A stretch of 64,000 nucleotides of DNA, from assembly GCA_003956705.1 (NCBI GenBank), contig QZCP01000223.1, positions 146,364 through 210,363 on the forward strand, given 5' to 3'. Position 1 is the first letter of the stretch. Each line of letters opens with the position of its first letter. Position numbers and translations under genes: made by a program. Below are positions 46,384 through 58,594 of this stretch, one piece after another. This stretch comes from Brevipalpus yothersi (Eukaryota; Arthropoda; Arachnida; Trombidiformes; Tenuipalpidae). Under the pieces are notes generated by a model. That model was not told the origin of the DNA, ran no database searches, and saw only the letters and a program-made list of their open reading frames with translations.

Positions 46384-46434
<51 letters not shown>

Positions 46435-47851
46435 GTATCTTAACATTCTGTTTACTCATTTTCACTTGCCCGATATCGTCCTCCATACAGCTATATTTGG
46501 TGGATTCATTCATGTGCATAAATATCCAACTGATGATGCCCTTCATCTTTCTTTCTTCATTCTTCCGTACATCTCTCTATCACACTCATCAAACTTTTAT
46601 TTCCAATTTTTCTTTCTCCAATCAATTGAAAGTGTTATTCTACTTCTAATTGAAATGTTCACGACACCTTGGACAGCATTGTTCAGCATTCTACCGAAGA
46701 GGAATACCATCATCAACATTAGTTTAGTCAAAAATTTGAAGAGCAACGAACTTTCTCTCTCTCTTCCTCTCTTTCGGATTTTGCCTCAGGATTTATACTT
46801 ACTCCAGTCCTATTAGTCAGCGAAAGTGGAAACAGGAGAGAGCGGACTCAATATTTGGTCCATTTTTTCAGCAACGGAAAGGGAGAAACGGTAAATCTTC
46901 TTCCTTCGGAAAATTCCAGGTCTCACCCTCTGATTCTGTTTGCCGTCTGTCAGAATTTCTTCTTTTTTTCTCTTTCTCATGCATTCTGATGATTCAATCT
47001 ATTATCATTCTGTCCGCAAGATTGCCCACCAAATGCACAAATAATAGCCGACGACTACCGGCTCAGCTGATCTCTCTCTACTGTGTCAACTAATATATTG
47101 TGTGTAAATTCTATTAACTCAATTGTTTACAATGTTTCTTGATTTCTCATCATGATGATTTTCTTTCTCTCTCTCTTTCTTTCACATACATAGTCCATCG
47201 TGGTCCAAGCAACTACCGGTGAGAAGAGAGAGACTTTTTCCAGTCGTAATAACAACAACTGTATACAAAAGTTGGGCGTTTCGAAGCTTTCTACAGTTTT
47301 TCTGGATGGAAAGCATCATTCTTCAGATTTTTTTACATCAAAAAAAACGCAACCTTCTCGTCGCTGGAGCGTTTTAACCTACATTTTTCCTGTTCATACT
47401 CGGGGTGTTCTCTCTCTCTCTCTCTCTCTCTCTCTTCTGCCGGCCCAGGTCATCTTTCCTTTCTTTCTTCCTTCATTGACTCACTAACTTACTCACTCAC
47501 TGGCACATCTTTCTCTCTCTCCCTCTTATGACACCAGTCACCCGCTCTAAATTCTCTCATCTTCTTATCCTCATCCATTCAGCATCCGAATCTTGATCAT
47601 GATGCCCAGTTCTCTTTCATATCTTATTCCTTTAGTTTTTGATAATAATAACGGTGTTCTATCTGCAACTCAGAGCTCATCTGCATCTTATGTTCTCTTC
47701 TTTTCAGCTTCGTACTTTTATTGATTAAGAAAATTTTCTTCTTTCTCAATTCTCTCTCTTTCTCTTACTCATATTTCAAAACTGTCTTCCAAGTTGCCAA
47801 TAAAGAGCTTCGAATGATGCAGATAATTGATGATCCTATTGTTGCAAAAGG
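45540..47851. other. Intergenic with (CT)n arrays; protease 5' side
   Basis: WDR75 3' flank, then CT-rich sequence with arrays at 46386-46431 and 47408-47434. Open frames here translate the arrays (SLSLSL) and are not supported. The last few hundred bp should hold the protease promoter. Confidence 0.45.
46386..46431. repeat. (CT)n microsatellite, about 46 bp
   Basis: Perfect CT array, directly preceded by GAAAGAGAAAGAGAG, giving a short inverted GA/CT arrangement. Confidence 0.95.
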
Positions 47852-49390
47852 ATGTTAATCTTAGGCCGAGTGCTACTAGTCACCAATATTATTGTTGCCA
47901 TTATTTTACTAAACAATCAACACACGACCAATGGACAATCAACTTCCATCATCAACTCTGCTACCTCTAGTGATACTGTTAAGAAAAACGATTGGAAATA
48001 TTGGATTAATAAACTTTCACAATTAGCAAGTCCCAATAAAGTAGACGACGATCCTAAGCAGCTTCAAGCACTTTGGAGTCTACTTAATATTGCAAGATAT
48101 CTTCTCTGTAAGTAGTGTTAGAAACTTTTTTCTCGACCGAACTTTGCTCAAAATCATCGTTCTGCTTTCTCTATCTTTTTTCTATTTTTCACTTTATTCT
48201 ATCCATTCTCAAATTCAACTGTGATCTTGATGGGTGAAAATAAGTTTTTCCAAACAGTTCGGTGTGCACTTTCTTCATGATCAATACTACCCCTCTATGC
48301 AAATTTATCTCCCGTTTTACCAACTACCGTTTTCGTTATACTTAAAAGAAGGAATGTCAACATCAACATCCGAGTTGGCACTGATCTTGTCCATGAAGTG
48401 AGTTGAAGAAGCGTGCTAAAGATGATGCTCACCTAACACATACAGCTGCTTCGTCGAACACGAATACTGTTTAAATGATTTTATCGTCGAATTGGATCAT
48501 TTCCATTTGCTCGAAAACAGATTCGGAGAGAGAGAGAGAGTTGTATCAATCTTTCCATTCTGAGTCACGACTACCTCAAGCTATCTTTTGTACTAAATTC
48601 CTTTTTTAGAACGCAAACCTTAAGATTCTCCCTAGAATCATCTTCATCTGCTGTCCTTCACCATCACATCCTCTCTTTCTCTCTATCATCATCTTTTTTT
48701 CTCTCTCTCTCATCCCTCCAATCCTGACATGAGCATCTTCATCATGGCAATCATTTTCTCCTCTCTCTCTCATCACTTGTACCAACCCAAGGCGTCTTTT
48801 TTGCCTCCTCACCAATTTCATTTATAGTTCTTGAAGTTTGAATGAAAAAAAAGTAGTGGTAACGGTAGTCGAGGCTCATTGATTCAGTTTCGATTTCATT
48901 GCATGATCTATTTATGATATTCTCTTTCCAATACAGGGAATTCAGTGTCAATTTGCGTGTGGGTGTTTGTGTGTCTACAGATAAAGATGATCATCGAATT
49001 GGTCATCTTGAAACTTAATCAGTGAAAATTTTATTCTTTAATTAGAATAGGAAAAAAATAACATCATCATCATAATAATAATGATTACAGTGTAGGCGAT
49101 GGCCAAGATTGTGATGACATTAAATTGATTGAAAATTGAATCCATCAAGTATTTTTATAGCTCACTTGGACAGCTACAATCTAACGGTCAACAGAAACAT
49201 CAAGTGAACTAACAGTGAATATGATAACATTCATTTGATCAGCCAGCAATCGAGATGAGATGGAAATGATGTAGAGAAATTCCAACTCTAATGTATTCAA
49301 TTTATCGGCAATTCTTTTTCTTTCCTCTCTACATCTCATGAGAGCAAATAAATTTATGAGACTGAAACGAAAATTATGTAGGAGAAATTT

Positions 49391-49470
<80 letters not shown>

Positions 49471-52400
49471 GTAAAAATAATCACATCAGAAAAAATAGAC
49501 TTCAGGTTACTGGAATGCTGATGGAATGAGATCTGAAAGTTCTGTATATTGGAAAGATGAGTAAACTCATTTTTAACGGAATGTTTTACTTTTTTTCTAC
49601 TCTCTTTCTAACCGACTGACTGATTAACGTTGCGACAAAGTTTTCATGATTTAATTTTTCTCTCTCTTTTCTACCTCCCTCTAAGCCCTTAATCTTAATT
49701 CATTACCATTTGGAATCACTCATAATTCATCACTTTGGCTATGCCTCATAATTTTTAAGCATTAAACATCCCTCCCTTTCTCTTTCAACTTTTGCCCCTC
49801 TCTCTCTCATCTTCATCTCCAAAAATCATCTCCTTTTTTGTGAGCCTCTTTTTTGGTCGTGAAAATTGAATGTGACCACCAAAAATTCTTTCTCTCACGC
49901 AATACTGTTACTACTATCACTACTATTACCACTATTTTTTGCCCTCAAATTCGACAAGCCATCAGCAGTGTATACCGAGTTCCTCCCATGATCAATGATG
50001 AAGAAGAAGCTGTTGACTGTTTCAGGAGAGAGGCTTGAAACTTCACTTAAGCCAACAATAATCTTCTCCTCTTCTCTTGCCCATCTAATGGGGACATACA
50101 TGTACATGTATATTCCAATATATTGAGTTTGATATGGATTCGTTCGTTTTACAGGCCTTTGGCACGCGTTTCACTAGCCAATATTCAAATTTTTGCTCAT
50201 CTGGAGAGGAGCGAAAAAATTTGCATTTTATTCGCGTGATATTGCGGTATCATTAAGTTTAAATTTTCGATTACCATCAGACTATTATTATTAGTGTATA
50301 TATATATGATTTGGGAACTGGATCTTTCTATCATTTTATGGTTGATTTTCTTGTTCTTTATTTCCTTCTTCATTCTTCTCTGTTTTCAATTGCTTCTCCA
50401 ATTGATCCATTCGCATGGATCATATGGATATCGAATATACTCAATTCCGTAAACATGAGAAGTTTAGTAAACACACTCAATCACGATCAGTACGATAAAA
50501 TTTTTACCGCTTTCTTGTTTTTCTTTAATCATGAAAAAGCTAAGCAAATGAGCATACTTCTCATAGGGATGTCATGATTTGCATAAATTTCAGTTACTTA
50601 TGGACCTTCTTCTCTCTCTCTCTCCTCATCAGCTCAGTTGATCCTCATCTTTTTTCTCTTCTCAATCTTCCCTCATAACTCCTGCCGTTTCTTGTTCCAA
50701 TCGTGATCCATTATTATCGCCAGTTTGCGCTCTTTTTCTCTCGTTTCGCTTCGTGATTATCATGTCCACTGTTGATGGCTCCAAGCAAAATACATGGCCT
50801 TTAGAAGTCAGTTAAAAGAAGAAGATGAAGAAGATCTTGATCTGTCCTCTTGATCTCAAGTCTTCTTTTTTTTGTAGACACATACATACACTCATATTTC
50901 CATTTACTGCTGGCCCTGGCGAGTAATTGAATGATTCATACACCTCAACAAGTGTCAAGAAAGCGGTATTTTAACTCTCAAACTAACTTAAAAATTAGTT
51001 CTACTTAAATATAAGTGATATGCTCTCACTATTCTAATAATTTCACGAATTTCTCCTACACCAAACACTCACATTAGGGTTGGATCCTTGGTCGCCCTTA
51101 ATATGCCTGACCATTTTCAGTAGCTGAGAGAAATATTCCATTTTCTTATCATAAGTGATTTTTTTCTTCATTTCAAAGGAAAAGATACTTTCATCAAGTC
51201 AAAGAGTACTTACCTGACAGTCCCTCTGGAATTTTCATTGAGTTTTTTCAATTCAATTAAATTTAAGCTTTTTATGGTCCAGAAAAACAAATGATCCAGA
51301 CATTCACCTGAAATGTACCATTATGATGACTTTATTTGAAATTTGTGGTTGAATGGCAAGCTACTGTATTTAAGCCCACCAAACTTTTTGGAGGTCGATA
51401 GACAGGTTGACTTATACCGAGCTAAATAGGTGGAAGATGGATGGTGATCTTCAAGCCAATCGTATATACATGTATGTACATGTATATTTCAACCTAGTAT
51501 CTTATTCTTGATGGACCACTCCAACATTTACTCGTACACACATGTACGACCAGTCTGTCTTTCATCCGATTCTTTTATTATTTATAATCCACTTGATTCA
51601 CTGTATCTCTCTCTCCATCGGTCGCATCAGTCGAATAATTTTCCGAAAACTGAAGACATCTACATTGATGTTGGTACGGTAGATACAAGAAGAAGATGTC
51701 TAAACGGTCAGTCAACTGGTTTTATCAATCGAGTGTTTATTTTCAATCTTTTACCCATCTTCACTGAACTCCGTTCTGGTGGAGAGAGAGAGAAGGAGAG
51801 ATGATATTCTCTCACCTTTATATAAGATTTTATTCGTTTGAGACTCTTTTTTGGGCAATCCTTTCCATCTTCATATTATTCTTATAGCACAAATATACAT
51901 GTATATACATGTTTGAAGCCGATTAGATAGCAAGAAGCTGTGGATATCCGGTTACATGAATCTTTTTTTCAGCTCTATCAAGCATATGAGCTGTATTGAG
52001 AATGGAAACTTGCTGATGAATTCGTTTTATATGGCAAAAAGAGAGAGAGAGAGACAATTTTTGCCTCTTTCTTCTGATTTCGATTTCCTTGGATGAATAG
52101 TATCAGTATTTGTTCATCCAAAAATGACACCATTCGATTCTTTCTCAAATTGTTCGATCGTCTACATCGATTGATGTGAATCACGAATCATCGTCATGAA
52201 TGAGTTCTGATTATTGCTGGCTACTGTGACTTCGTCATCGATGAGTTGTCATCAAGAGAGCGATTAGAGTTAGGCTGCATTACATGTACCTGTATAAAAG
52301 TAAGGGTAAAAAGGAACGAGAGGAAGAACGAGGTCTCATTTGACCTTGAAAAACGATGTCGATACATTGAATTGTAGCCCAAAAATTGAGGTCAGCATGG

Positions 52401-52952
52401 TGAAACCTCTTTCTGGTTCAGAGAAAAGATAGTAGAGGGAAAGAGAAAGAGAGAGATAAAGAAGCGAAAGCTTTGGGTAAACTTCCTAACAATTAAAGGG
52501 TAACCAATTGATGTTCCTTTATAAACAATGAACATTCGGTCACTTTCGGAGCTTTTTTTTCTCGAGTGAATTTGTTGGTCTAAATCAGCGAATAAAAAGT
52601 GTGTCTCTGACAGGGTCAAATGTCATGAGTGGTTTTTAGTGGACTGATGATCATCAAGAAGACCTTCTCTTTTCTCTCATTATAACTCTCTTCAAATGTG
52701 TATAACTGAACGAAGTGAATGTGGAAAAGAGAATTTGAATGAAAAAAAAGATTGGCTGATTAGAACTTTTATTCTCTCAGCCTCTTCTTCTTTACTCATC
52801 ACTTGTTCCTCTCTCTCTCTCCCTTTCTTTACTCTCGAGTTGTTCTTGAATAGGTTATGTCTCATTCGATGTAGAATGGAGGAAACTTGGGCCTAATCGA
52901 AGAGAGAGAGCAAAAGAGGGAATCAAAAAAATAGGAACCTTGATCATAAGAA

Positions 52953-53022
<70 letters not shown>

Positions 53023-53919
53023 AGAAGAGAGCCACTTTTCTGAATAAAAATTTTTACTGTGATTATGATCCTTTTGGTTTCACTTAACGTGCTCCATTTA
53101 GAAATGAACTGAATTGCCCCATATGAGCTCGATTATAACGGTAAACTTATTCCGAAAAAGAAAAATTTCCTCTACATCGTCATCATCATTGAAAATGTCC
53201 TCTTCAATCAGACATGTTCGAGCGACCATTGTGGTCATTCATGGACCGCGATTGATAGAAGAACTTCCTTTCGAAAAAGAAATGTCTTCGTCTTATTATA
53301 ACTGTTCAGTGCTATGGGATGCTGATAAGAGAGAGATTCGGTCATTGATCACAGCGAGTCCAAAGAGACTGGCTGAGGAATTTGCGTGTACATGAGAAAA
53401 CTGAGGAACCCTGAAATCCATATCACACTGACACAGATGCTGGGTAAATCATCGTTGCGAAGAAGAAAAAGTGGATGTGGTAGTGGTATTAGAGGAGAAA
53501 AGCAATCGTTCCAGATTATTATGAAGAGAGAAGAGAGTAAACTGTGTGAGAAACGTTTTGAGTGGAATAATTTTTACTTCTTCATTCTTCATCTCCTCTC
53601 GAAAGCTGGCATGAAGAAAAAGAGTCTTCAACGGAACATATAGCATTGAGAGCATATTTTTTCGATGAAACAAAACAAAATATCGATGATTCGGTTGATT
53701 GGACATATGATTCGAACGGATCAGCGATGTTGTGTAATTGTTACCGCAGGCCTAACATGAGAACATTTTTTCTTTCTTTCTCTCTTTTCTTCATTGTTGA
53801 TTTGATACTCATCTCACTAACTATTTCATTCTGATTGATCAATAGAAAACGGAGCAAAAGCGAACTAAATATCAGCTCATTAAGTGATCAATCTTGATTT
53901 TCATTCACGCAATCTTGAA

Positions 53920-53961
<42 letters not shown>

Positions 53962-56431
53962 AGATATATCGAGAATTTGTCATATCAATTAGCTATCTTA
54001 TCCATTTTATATTTTTGTGTATGTAGAATTACGATTGACATACTTAATCATACTTTTATGCAAAAATGTTACATGGTGACTGTCTTTTGGTTTCTCCTCA
54101 TAACATTTATACCCGATACAGGATGAAGAATTTATCGTTTCATCATGATCGGAAAAAATAATCTATTACCTATTCCGTACACCATACATATATATATATG
54201 GGAATCGATTGATACTCGATCAAAAAAGTAAGCAGGTCTTCATATTTTGTATTTCATGAGCAGCAAAAGTGAGTCCAAGTTTAACATGAATATTGAATAT
54301 TCAGCTTCTACACTTGTTAGTAATATAATTCTCTCTTCACTCTTCATGACTTTTATTCTATACCATTCATTTCGATTATCGAGAGGATATAGTATAACTT
54401 GAGGAAAATAAGTATTCTGAATATTATCGATCTGATGATGATAATCATATTTTATGGACAAGCTCTGGATAATATGATTGCCTCTTTCTCTACTTATATA
54501 TATCTATCTCTCTCTCTCTCTCTCTCTCTCTTAATTCTTTTCCTTCCTACTCTTCCAAATCGACTATATCTTTCATCCTCAATCACCATGAAATGAAGAT
54601 GAATGAAAAACGATCCCATCTTTCCGGATCTTGACCATGAAAAAAACAGTTTTACTCGGGAAGATAATTCATTCATCTAAACCATTAATATCAAATTTTC
54701 AACAGTCTAACAGTGAAAAAAGATTTTACTCAATCAATTTTGATCACTCTATCTCCCTCTCTTTAATCCATTCTTCTATCATCCTCATATCATCCGATTA
54801 ATTGAAACTAATCGATATTTTTTTTTATATCCATGAACAGCTTTTCCTCAGCAATGTATGTATCAAGGAGATCAATTCCAATGTGGCTTAGGAGTATCGT
54901 GCTGGATGTCCGGCAAACGTCCACTAGATTTATGCAGTGGAGGTGTATTATGGAGCTGTTGTGTACCATATACAGTTAAAACGCCATCAGCCAATATAAT
55001 ATCAGAACCAGGTGAGAAAAGACATAATGCCATAGACGTTTTGCAGAGACTTGTGTTTAATTGAACACAATTATCAACCAGGAATAGTTTTATCTAAGAT
55101 TTAACCACGATTTTTTTTGTTTATGTTTTTCTTTCATTTAAAAATTGTACGCATCATTCGGGAAAAAAAATTCTTCATCTGATAATATTACCAAGAATGT
55201 GGTACAACATATTCACGAAATTCGAAAATTGTCGGTGGTTCCGATGCTAAATTCGGTGAAATACCATGGCAAGCTGCTGTGGTTAAGAGGCAATATTTTA
55301 ACCAAAAAATATCATGTGGTGGAGCTTTAATAAACAAAAAATGGGTCGTTACTGCAGCTCATTGTGTTTACAGGTGAGTGAGAGAGATAAAAAGATAAAA
55401 AAAATTCTCTTTTTATTCCCACAATTTGCAGTTATCCAAACTTATGAGTTTCATTTCGATCATTAACTGATTCCCTGATAACTACTACTGCAACGATTTT
55501 TCTAGCCACAAATTCTATCGGATTTTCCCGAATTCTAAAGATAGAAGCAATTGTGATGCAATCTGATTTCTACATTCACCAATATACATGCTTCAATCAT
55601 GTTATGTACATGCCAAAGTTCAGATTATATAACCCATTGATGAGTGTATACGATATGTGTCCATTAGTAACCTCGAAAGTGCTTCCTGCGGTGTAGACAT
55701 GGTGATGTGATGATAATTTTGTCTTTTTCTGGGTTTTTCCAGATAAAATTTCTCTATATGCATGATGTAAATGTTCATATGTTCTAACGGTAACCATTTT
55801 ATTTCTTTCATTTTTCTCCCTCTCTCTATTCTCTCAAAATAGAACACCAACAACAAATTTACGATTAAGATTAGGCGATTACAATCTTCGAGGAGCTATA
55901 GAAAAATATCCTCATGAAGAGTTTGGTGTTAAGCGAAAAGTGGTCAATGAAGATTATAATCCTCTTACATACCAGAACGATATAGCACTACTGGAATTAA
56001 GTCAAGAAGTGACATTTAAACAGCACATAATACCTGTTTGTTTACCAAGTAAAGGAGATAATTTTACCGGTAGTATGGCCACAGTTACCGGTTGGGGTCG
56101 AACAACATACGGTGTGCCAGCATCACTTGGTGTACTACAAAAAGTCGATGTAGAAGTGGTGGATACAAATACGTGCCAACAATGGATGAAAAGTGTAGGA
56201 AGACGTGAAGTTATTTATTCTAATATGCTATGTGCTGGCTACAAAGAAGGTGGTAAAGATTCGTGTCAAGGTGATTCGGGTAGTCCGTTAACATTGAAAG
56301 ATGGTAGTCGTTCTACACTCATTGGATTAGTTTCCTGGGGAGTGGGCTGTGCTCGACCTAATCTGCCAGGAGTGTATACCAAGATTTCCGAATTTGTGGA
56401 CTGGATTTCGATTCACACGAAAGAAGCATAA
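47852..56431 (+). CDS. Secreted trypsin-like serine protease with N-terminal disulfide-knot domain
   Basis: Exons 47852-48107, 54841-55011, 55196-55373 and 55843-56431; 397 aa, phases closed. The signal peptide is about 1-28. A six-Cys module (about 90-130, C-x8-C-x5-C-x10-C-x7-CC, including WSCCVPY) resembles the knot of Stubble-type proteases. Activation would be after Lys153 (NSK|IVGG). The S1 domain has His198 (VTAAHC), Asp248 (NDIALLEL) and Ser347 (CQGDSGSPL); Asp341 in the S1 pocket predicts cleavage after Lys/Arg. WGRTTYG and SWGVGCARPNLPGVYTK are typical. The residue two after the catalytic Ser is Ser349 where most family members have Gly. The exon 2 acceptor is the CAG at 54840; the nearer AG at 54851 breaks the frame. 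Such proteases are secreted zymogens acting in cuticle, immunity or development; the substrate is unknown. Confidence 0.9.
49405..49467. repeat. (CT)n microsatellite, about 63 bp
   Basis: CT array in protease intron 1, preceded by an interrupted CT stretch from 49391. Confidence 0.96.
52955..53020. repeat. (GA)n microsatellite, about 66 bp
   Basis: GA array with one AAAG interruption, then a short GAA tail, in protease intron 1. Confidence 0.95.
53923..53960. repeat. (GA)n microsatellite, 38 bp
   Basis: Perfect GA array in protease intron 1. Confidence 0.95.
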
Positions 56432-56482
56432 TGATTATGATTATGATGATGCTGATATTTGTCCCTACATATCATATCATTT

Positions 56483-57092
56483 TCGATTGTTGTTGCTGTT
56501 GCTGTTGGTTGATTGTGGCTGATTGTGCTGTCAATTTGGGAAAGTTTAAAGTTTTACCGATTAACAGCATGAGATGGAGAGAGAGAGAAAGACCAATGAT
56601 TAGGGATGAACGAAATTAGCTTCTAAGTTTCAAGAGGGAATAACATTGTATTCATGATAAAAGTTTCTCTTTTTTGGAGAAACTTTTTCTAGACTGTATC
56701 CTTCTTCTTTATCGTTTTCGTTTTCATTGATGAGCTGGAAAAATTATTCTCTCTCTTCTGTTCTTTTTTCACCATCTTTGAATCACTTTTCATCGATTTT
56801 TATTTTTTCGACAAAGTTTCCATGATTTTTTTCTTAATTTTCAAAAAGTTGATATAGAATTATCCGCTCAAAAACGTTTTACAGAGGAAAAGAGAGAGAA
56901 AAAAATAATCATGAATTTGAGTGAAAATTCAATTTAAGATGGAAACTTTTTTCTTCCACTGTGAGAAGATAAATTGATAAAAACTTAATTGGTTGGTTAA
57001 TCAAAGCCGAATTGTTGAGAGAGACATGATCTCATGATTTTAAATATAAATATATACATAGATAAATTTCAGATTTGACCATTTTTCTATCT
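56483..57092. repeat. Direct duplication, copy 1 (about 0.61 kb)
   Basis: Begins TCGATTGTTGTTGCTGTTGC, 52 bp after the protease stop codon, and is nearly identical by eye to 63396-64000. It holds CTTTGAATCACT/TTTTCATCGAT-type AT-rich sequence and no open frame. Differences are point changes and small indels (for example, TTTAAAG in copy 1 is TTGAAA in copy 2). The first copy's right limit is set only by the window end of copy 2. Confidence 0.95.
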
Positions 57093-57668
57093 GAATTTTT
57101 CATCCCTCAATAGCGGCTAAACATTTCTTCTATCATAAAAGATTGTTTTGACCGTTTATCGAGTATTTCGATTTGTACAGTTTGTTAACTAATAAATCGT
57201 TTTGTTTGTGATAAGAATGAAAATATACGTTCAATTTAATTAATTCAGCATCGAAAAGCATTAAAATTCAAAATAAGGAGATATCTTTCAGTCAACGGAA
57301 ACTCATCAAACCAGGAAATTTTCATCACATAATATACCATGAAACAAACGAAGAAGCCAATGATCTCATATATTAATTGATGATAAAAATTGTGACAAAA
57401 AAAATGTGAATGTTCACAAAATTTTTGTGCATTTAGAATTTATTTCCACTTACAGGGAACAGTACAGTGTACATGTGTATATTCACCACTATTTGCTTAC
57501 CTCATTTAATTATAAGTGATCAGCGAAAAAGAAACTCTTTCCCTTGATTTGAGTGTTTTAAGTGAGAAATAATAATAATCAACTGGTTACAGCGTAGGAA
57601 TTGATCAAGTGGGAACTTGATCCAAGAAACTCTGAGATGAGGAGACTTTCGAAGGAATATCTTGATTT
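57093..57668. other. Intergenic, protease 3' side
   Basis: AT-rich; an AATAAA near 57190 may belong to the protease transcript. No gene seen. Confidence 0.4.
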
Positions 57669-58413
57669 TCAAGTCCAGTGAGAATTTTGAGGCAAGGTCG
57701 AGGCAGTCAGTATATCGAGGAAATTGTGGAAGAGGAAATATTTTTTGGGTAAAATTAGCATATCATTTTTTGGTATCCATAGGGGAAAAGGTTGGTAATT
57801 GATTTGTTGAGGATTAATTGGGAGAGGAATTTTATTTTCTTTCACCACACTTTCACCACACTTTCTCGAGACATTGAGGACCTTCATGATTAAGGATTAT
57901 AGATTATGAAATTATCAAAGTCCTAGCTTATTACTCTGTAACATTCGTGGATCATCATGCTAGAACCTTTGAACTAAAAACTAAGGGCTTGTTGTGAGTT
58001 CTCTGGTTTTTCGATTGTGGTGCTTATTTTCCTAATGATAGCACCTTTCCATGGAATTTCTTGGTGGACATGTTTAATCCGAAGCGAAGGATGTTCACAC
58101 GCTGAACAGACGAAGTTGATCATATGGAAACAAGAATGTTTTGGATCAGATTCAAGGTTCTTCCTCTGATTGATTCCCCACATTTTCTCAGAGAACGATG
58201 AGAGACAAGCTTTAAGATCTCATTAGGAAATGTAGAATGGAAAGTCGATAAGTTTTGGCAAGAAAAAAAACCAATAGATTTACTGGTTAAACACGCGAAT
58301 TCTTTCCTCTCACTTTCTAAATTATGATCAGAGAAAGCAAGAAGCAGTTTAAAATTGATCGAGTATCGATCCATTGGAATTATTCTCGAAACAAAACTCA
58401 TTACTTGCTCCAT
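57669..58413 (-). other. Possible unassigned minus-strand gene or gene remnant
   Basis: Three successive minus-strand open stretches look protein-like. They are 58413-58120 (starts MEQVMSFVSRIIPMDRY), 58183-57974 (has NFVCSACEHPSLRIKHVHQE and IPWKGAIIRK) and 57887-57669 (has KIPLPINPQQINYQPFPLW). The frames differ, and I could not find introns with good donors that join them in phase, so this could be a multi-exon gene with small errors in my model, or a decayed copy. The first ATG is 182 bp from the divergent CD36-family start. No family recognised. Confidence 0.3.
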
Positions 58414-58594
58414 GGTTGAATTTGAGGCACGCGAGCTCGATAATAGACCTGGAAATGTGATTCTTGCTCGACAAATGCTACCGATTACGCTTTGAGCTTC
58501 ATGCTGTGAGTTTTAACCTCTACCTTAACCTACATTTCATGACTGATTAGGTTGCATATTTTTCTAGTGGATACTGTTGATCTTAACCAAAAAT

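Larger units (their letters stand above)
48108..54840 (+). other. 6.7 kb first intron of the protease gene
   Basis: Separates the signal-peptide exon from the disulfide-knot exon. It contains (CT)n at 49405-49467 and (GA)n at 52955-53020 and 53923-53960, plus repeated TACATGTA words (50098, 51475, 51897). Open frames such as 53114-53643 lack an ATG or domain support. No nested gene is supported. Confidence 0.8.

Noticed and set aside
53114..53643. Open frames in protease intron 1 (RHVRATIVVIHGPR region)
   Set aside because: No ATG at the frame start, no donor or acceptor in phase with the gene, and no recognised domain.
54849..54852. Acceptor CTCAG before CAATGT for protease exon 2
   Set aside because: With the phase-1 end of exon 1 it yields a shifted frame; the CAG at 54838-54840 gives SFPQQC in frame.
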